From positions 1 to 11,226 of the forward strand of contig CAMZKR010000138.1 in NCBI GenBank assembly GCA_947311335.1: a DNA stretch of 11,226 nucleotides, read 5' to 3'. The position numbers and the translations under genes were made by a program. This DNA comes from an uncultured bacterium (lineage in GTDB: Bacteria; Patescibacteriota; Gracilibacteria; BD1-5; UBA6164). The notes beneath the pieces are model-generated. The model worked only from the letters and a program-made list of their open reading frames with translations, ran no database searches and was not told the origin of the DNA. Below are positions 6,984 through 11,226 of the stretch, one piece after another (the stretch's first letter is position 1; each line of letters opens with the position of its first letter).

Positions 6984-8660
6984 ATGTCACAGAAAGAAAA
7001 TAAATTTTTTGTAACAACTCCAATTTATTATACAAATGGTATACCTCATATAGGTCATGCTTATAGTTCTATAATAGCTGATACCATAGCTAGATATCAA
7101 AAAATAAGCTGAAAAAAAGTTAAATTTTCTACTTGAGTAGATGAAAACAGCCAAAAAGCTTTAATTAAAGCAAAAGAAGCTAAAATGAAGATAGAAGATT
7201 ATCTTGATATGATGGCAGATAAACATAAAGCAGTATGGGATGGACTTGGTATAAAATATACAGATTTTATAAGAACAACTGAAAAGAGACATCATAAACT
7301 TGTTAGGGAAGTACTGCAAAAATCTTTTGATAATGGAGATATTTATGAAGGTGAGTACGAATGATTATATTGTGTTTGATGTGAAGCTTTTAAAAAAGAT
7401 GAAGATTTAGTTTATTTAAATAAAGAGCAAAATATAACTTTTCCTATTTCTCCAAAAGTAAAAGTTAATGATAATATAATAAAAGTTTGTCCTGATCATC
7501 TAAAAGAGCCTGATAAAATAAAAGAAAAAAATTACTTTTTTCGTCTTTCTAAATATCAAAGATTTTTAGAAGAATTTTATGAAAAGAATCCAGAGTTTAT
7601 AATACCATCAGATAGATTTAATGAAGTTAAGGCATTTGTAAAAAGAGGACTTGAGGATTTTTCTATTTCAAGAGAAACAAATAAATTTGGTATAAAACTT
7701 TCTTTTGATGAAACTCAAGTAACATATGTTTGGTATGATGCACTTTTTAATTATATAACAGTTTGTCAAAACTGAGATGAATACTTTTGGCCAGCTAATT
7801 TACATATAGTTTGAAAAGATATTATTAGATTTCATGGTGTCTTCTGGCCAGCAATGCTAAAATCAGCTTGATATGAACTTCCTAAAAACATACTAACAAC
7901 TTGATTTTTTACAGTAGATTGACAGAAGATTTCTAAATCTCTTTGAAATGTTATAGATCCAGTAGAATTTAGTAAAAAATATTCTAAAGATTTACTGACT
8001 TTATACTTACTTTCTAGTTTTAATATAGGACAAGATGGAGATTTTGACCAACACCAAGCAATACTTACTTATAATGCAAAACTTGCTAATAATCTTGGAA
8101 ATTTAGTAAATAGGGTAGTTGTTTTAAGTTTGAAATTAGAAGAAGAAAAAGGAAAGTTAGAATGAGAAATATTAACAGAAAATTTATGAATTTTTAGATG
8201 ATTAGATTTTGAAGTATCTTCTTTATGAAAACAATTTAAAAATTGAGAAGAAAAAATAATAAATTTTGATTGAAGTATAAAATGAAGTATAGACCTTTTA
8301 ATTAAAAATTTTGATAGAGAAATTAAAAATTATAATTTAAAAAATTCTTTAGATTTAAACTTTAAATTTTTAGATTTAATAAATAATTATACAACAGAAA
8401 AAGAACCTTGGAAAACTATTAAAGAAGATGAAGAAAAAACAAGAGAAATTCTTTATACAATAGCTGAATGATTAAGGCAAGTTGCACTTAATTTGTATGT
8501 ATTTTTTCCAGAAAAAATGATTGAATTATTTGGAAAATTATGACTTGAAAATTATAAAAAAAGACTTAAAAACTGAGAATTAGAAGCTTTAAGAAAAGAA
8601 AAAACTATATTTGAAATAAAAGAGAAATGAAGTAATCTATTTGAGAGGATAGAAATTTAA
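6984..8660 (+). CDS. metG: Methionyl-tRNA synthetase
   Basis: A 558-residue class I aminoacyl-tRNA synthetase that charges tRNA-Met with methionine in the cytoplasm, essential for initiation and elongation. The N-terminus begins FFVTTPIYYTNGIPHIGHAY, with the HIGH motif at residues 22-25. STGVDENSQK follows, where Gly is TGA. The zinc knuckle is CVGCEAF plus CPDH, a C-C-C-H arrangement. FRLSKYQRFL, YVWYDALFNYI and KISKS (315-319, in the KMSKS position) complete the catalytic core. The anticodon-binding domain includes NYTTEKEPWKTI. There is no C-terminal tRNA-binding OB domain, so this is a short, monomer-type enzyme. The ATG gives the normal start; the leader lacks a Shine-Dalgarno. Adjacent genes are unrelated membrane proteins. 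Confidence 0.97.
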
Positions 8661-8726
8661 AATGATAGAATAGCAAATTTAGTTTATTACAAATAAAAAT
8701 AATTTTATATTTTAATTTAAAAACAT

Positions 8727-9680
8727 ATGTCAAAAATAATAAATACATTAAATAATGGGATAGTTAAACCTATAAAATATATATCTATATTACTTATCGT
8801 TATTTTTGCTGTTTCATTACTAAACCCTTTAGTAGTAATAAATGCTTGAAATAGATGAGTTGTTTTTTCAAAGTTTTGATGAGTAAAAAAAGATGTATTG
8901 TCAGAATGAATACATTTTAGAATTCCTCTTATTGAAAGTATTGTTATGATGGATGTTAGAACTCAAAAAATTCTTTTTACTGATCATCCACAAAAATATC
9001 CAGATATTAAATATTCAAGAGCTAGACTTGAAAGTGCTTCCAGTGATTTACAAGATGTTTATGTTGATACTATAGTTACATATAGTTTAGACAAAAGTAA
9101 TGTAGCTAAAATTTATCAAACTGTTTGACTTGATTATGAGTCTAAAAAAATTGTTCCTAGAGTAATTGATAGCATAAAAACTCATACAGCTAAATTTAAA
9201 GTAGCTGAGATTTTAACAAATAGAGAAGAAATAAAAGCAAATGTAGAAGCAGAATTAAAAGAAGAATTTTTAAAAGATGGTATAATCTTAGAATGAGTTA
9301 GTTTAACAAATTTTGACTTTAATCCAGAGTTTAAAAGGTCGATAGAAGAAAAACAAATAGCAGAACAAAAAAAAGAAAAAGAAAGTTATGAATTAGATAG
9401 AATAGCCATACAGGCTCAACAAAAAGTTAAACAAGCAGAAGCAACAGCAGAAGCTAGGATAAAAGAGGCTGAATGAGAAAAGAAAGCAAAAATTTTAGAA
9501 TGAGAATGAATAGAAAATTATAATAAACTTATAAAACAAGAAATTTCTAAAGATGTACTTGATTATAAAAAACTTGAAAATGAACTTAAAGCAATAGGAA
9601 AATGGAATTGATGATATCCAACTTATTATATGTGAGGAGAATGATGAGCTATACCACTTATAAATATTTCAAGTAAATAA
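8727..9680 (+). CDS. Prohibitin-like SPFH-domain membrane protein
   Basis: A 317-residue protein with a hydrophobic N-terminal anchor at about residues 17-40. It is followed directly by an SPFH/Band 7 domain: NRGVVFSKFGGVKKDVLSEGIHF (42-64) and RIPLIESIVMMDVRTQ match prohibitin/HflK-type openings, with DVYVDTIVTYSL near 110-121. Residues about 205-262 are a charged, Ala/Glu/Lys-rich coiled coil (QAQQKVKQAEATAEARIKEA). A Gly/Tyr-rich tail closes the protein (GKWNGGYPTYYMGGEGG), the usual place in prohibitin-like bacterial homologues. Family members assemble into large membrane rings that organise lipids and regulate membrane proteases. The coding frame crosses many TGA codons, several of them at conserved glycines. 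A 154-residue membrane-protein gene starts 2 nt after the stop codon, so the two are almost certainly cotranscribed. Confidence 0.92.
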
Positions 9681-9682
9681 AT

Positions 9683-10147
9683 ATGTTGATTCCAAATAAA
9701 AAACAAAAATGTAAAGAAAAATTAATACTAACATTAGTTAGTTTTGTTATAATAATTACTTTTTGTATAGCTATACCCCCATTATTTATAGTTTTCATAT
9801 TTATTATAATAAAGAAGAGAATATCTATAGAAAAGATTATAAAAAGCACTTGATTTCATGATTGTATTAAAGTTTTTCTTTGAGATAAAAAATATATTAA
9901 AGAATTAGCTAAAAAAAGATATAAAAAAGAAGAAAATAAAAAAAGAAAAAAAGAAAGTTTTAGAGAAATACTAAATAAAAAGAATGGAGAAAATTCATTT
10001 ATTAATACTAATATTAAAAATAGTTATAATAAAAAAGAATTAAAAAAGGAAAAACCAAAAAATAAACAATCAAATAAATTATCTTTTAATGATTGAAAAA
10101 GTATTTGGGATGACTACACCAGTATTCTGGATGATTTTAAAAAATAA
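9683..10147 (+). CDS. Small Lys-rich membrane protein of unknown function, coupled to the SPFH gene
   Basis: A 154-residue protein, intact with TGA = Gly, beginning 2 nt after the SPFH stop codon. Residues about 13-43 are strongly hydrophobic with a central PP (IPPLFIVF), which suits either a tight two-helix hairpin or one long membrane segment. The rest is highly charged: a short globular-looking part (about 48-75), a Lys/Arg/Glu-rich coiled or disordered stretch (76-135), and an acidic-aromatic end (SIWDDYTSILDDF). I do not recognise the family. By position it may partner the SPFH protein at the membrane, with the basic tail probably on the cytoplasmic side by the positive-inside rule. The ATG at 9683 is preferred for its tight coupling and because it includes the whole hydrophobic segment. 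The gene ends 22 nt from the convergent galE. Confidence 0.75.
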
Positions 10148-10169
10148 TAGGCAAAAAACTAGCCTTACT
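10148..10169. terminator. Weak candidate bidirectional terminator between convergent genes
   Basis: The 22-nt gap between two convergent stop codons holds AGGC and GCCT separated by AAAAAACTA, a 4-bp GC-rich stem in otherwise A/T DNA, followed on the plus strand by T-containing sequence. The stem is short and the U-tract poor, so it is only a candidate. It is notable mainly because GC pairs are rare in the spacers here. Confidence 0.25.
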
Positions 10170-11186
10170 TTAAAATTTATCTTTCAATCTTATATAGTCA
10201 TAGCTATCTTTTATAGCCTCTTTTATGTTATATTTAGCTTTCCAGTTAAGTTTAATAAGTGCTTTTGTTGGATCACAATATATTTTTGCTAAATCTCATT
10301 CTCTTTTTTCTACTATTTTATATGGTATTTCTTTTCATGTAATTTCTTTTGTATAATTTACTACTTCAAGAACACTTGTTCAAAATCATGTTCATAAATT
10401 TATTATATCAAAAAATCAATCTTTTTTATTTCTTTTTAAATAATCATAAGCTTTAAAATGCCCATCAACTAAATCAATAATATGTATATAGTCTCTTATT
10501 CAAGTACCATCTTGTGTATTATAGTTATTTCAAAATATATTTAATTCTTTTAATTCTGAATTTACAACTTTCATTATATAAGGTAATAAATTATTTGGAA
10601 TTCATTCTGGATTTTCTCAAATAAGACTTGATTTATGTGCTCATACAGGATTAAAGTATCTAAGACAAATTGCTTTAAATCATTTATGATAAGCTAAATC
10701 TTTTAATATATTTTCTATAATAAGTTTTGTAGTTCAATAAGGATTTATAGTTCATAATTTTTGTTTTTCATTTAATGGAGATTTTTCATTTTGTTCATAA
10801 ACAGTTGCACTTGAAGAAAATATAATATTTTTTATATAATATTTTTCCATTAATTCAAATAAATTTAAACTTCAAATTATATTATTTTGATAATATAAAA
10901 AAGGTTTTTTAGTACTTTCTCATACACTTTTGTATCAAGCAAAATGAATAACTAAATCTATTATATTTAATTCAAAAACTTCTTTTAGTCTATTCTTATC
11001 TTTTAAATCAATATGATAAAATTTTACTGATTTTCCTGTTATTTTTTTTATTTTTTCAAGTATTTCTTTTTTAGAATTAGACAAGTTATCTACTATTATT
11101 ACCTTGTATCATCTTTCTAAAAATAAAACTGTAGTATGAGAACCAATGTATCCAGTTCAACCAGTTATTAATACTGTCTTTTCCAT
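10170..11186 (-). CDS. galE: UDP-glucose 4-epimerase
   Basis: A 338-residue protein, exactly the E. coli GalE length, intact with TGA = Gly. It interconverts UDP-glucose and UDP-galactose with bound NAD in the cytoplasm, feeding galactose into surface polysaccharides or entering it into glycolysis. The Rossmann motif GGTGYIGSH starts at residue 9 (Gly10 is TGA). HFAGYKSVGES (81-91), SSSATVY (124-130) and the catalytic YxxxK pair Tyr150/Lys154 follow, then RYFNPVGAH (177-185), the substrate-binding GTGIRDYIHI and the C-terminal REGDLAKIYCD. The ATG at 11186 gives the normal start. Its neighbour is convergent, so it is transcribed separately from the genes to its left. The gene could also act on N-acetylated UDP-sugars, as some homologues do. 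Confidence 0.96.
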
Positions 11187-11215
11187 ATTTATTTTTAATA
11201 AGTTAAGTTTTTTAA

Positions 11216-11221
11216 AGTATA
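11216..11221 (-). promoter_or_regulatory. galE: Candidate -10 hexamer for galE
   Basis: On the minus strand TATACT lies 29 nt upstream of the galE ATG, five of six matches to TATAAT. The matching -35 position would fall outside the window, so it cannot be tested here. The distance to the start codon matches that of the TATAAT before the protease gene. Confidence 0.25.
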
Positions 11222-11226
11222 AAAAA

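Noticed and set aside
8946..9128. A standard-code 60-residue gene inside the SPFH gene
   Set aside because: It is a TGA-to-TGA fragment of the continuous SPFH frame.
10089..10292. A plus-strand open frame spanning the convergent ends of the 154-residue gene and galE
   Set aside because: It overlaps two well-supported genes in other frames and shows no family motif.
10..11186. The possibility that the genes are pseudogenes with many stop codons, or that TGA encodes Trp
   Set aside because: The only extra stops are TGA, they fall on conserved glycines, and Trp columns use TGG, so the frames are intact under table 25.

Overview
The window reads as a very AT-rich, gene-dense chromosome segment from a bacterium that decodes TGA as glycine (translation table 25). 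This points to the Candidatus Absconditabacteria (SR1) / Gracilibacteria part of the CPR. The code is visible directly. TGA falls on invariant glycines in the TrmB nucleotide-binding motif EIGTGLGN, the GalE motif GGTGYIGSH, the potassium-channel filter TVGYGD and MetRS KISKSLGN. Read with the standard code, almost every gene looks shattered; read with TGA = Gly, eleven intact genes fill nearly the whole window. All eleven end in TAA and none has a recognisable Shine-Dalgarno sequence. No tRNA, rRNA, CRISPR array, insertion sequence or phage module was seen.

Layout. (1) 10-1049, plus: a short Fur-family regulator and trmB (tRNA guanine-N7 methyltransferase), 5 nt apart. (2) 1053-3705, minus: an uncharacterised 461-residue protein followed by a secreted L,D-transpeptidase with a peptidoglycan-binding domain and a Tat-like signal. 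This pair converges on trmB with 3 nt between stop codons. (3) 3844-6894, plus: a Ste24/CAAX-type membrane metalloprotease, then two overlapping six-helix voltage-gated ion channels. Both channels carry a C-terminal zinc ribbon; the first has a canonical K+ filter and the second a strongly altered one. (4) 6984-10147, plus: metG, a prohibitin-like SPFH protein and a small Lys-rich membrane protein. (5) 10170-11186, minus: galE, UDP-glucose 4-epimerase.

The shared theme is the cell envelope: wall cross-linking, membrane proteolysis, ion conductance, SPFH scaffolding and sugar-nucleotide supply, with two translation genes interspersed. The most unusual unit is the tandem, translationally overlapping channel pair with matching zinc ribbons but divergent pores, preceded by a long inverted repeat. 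Two in-frame CGG codons are a second point of interest, because CGG may be read as Trp rather than Arg in this lineage.
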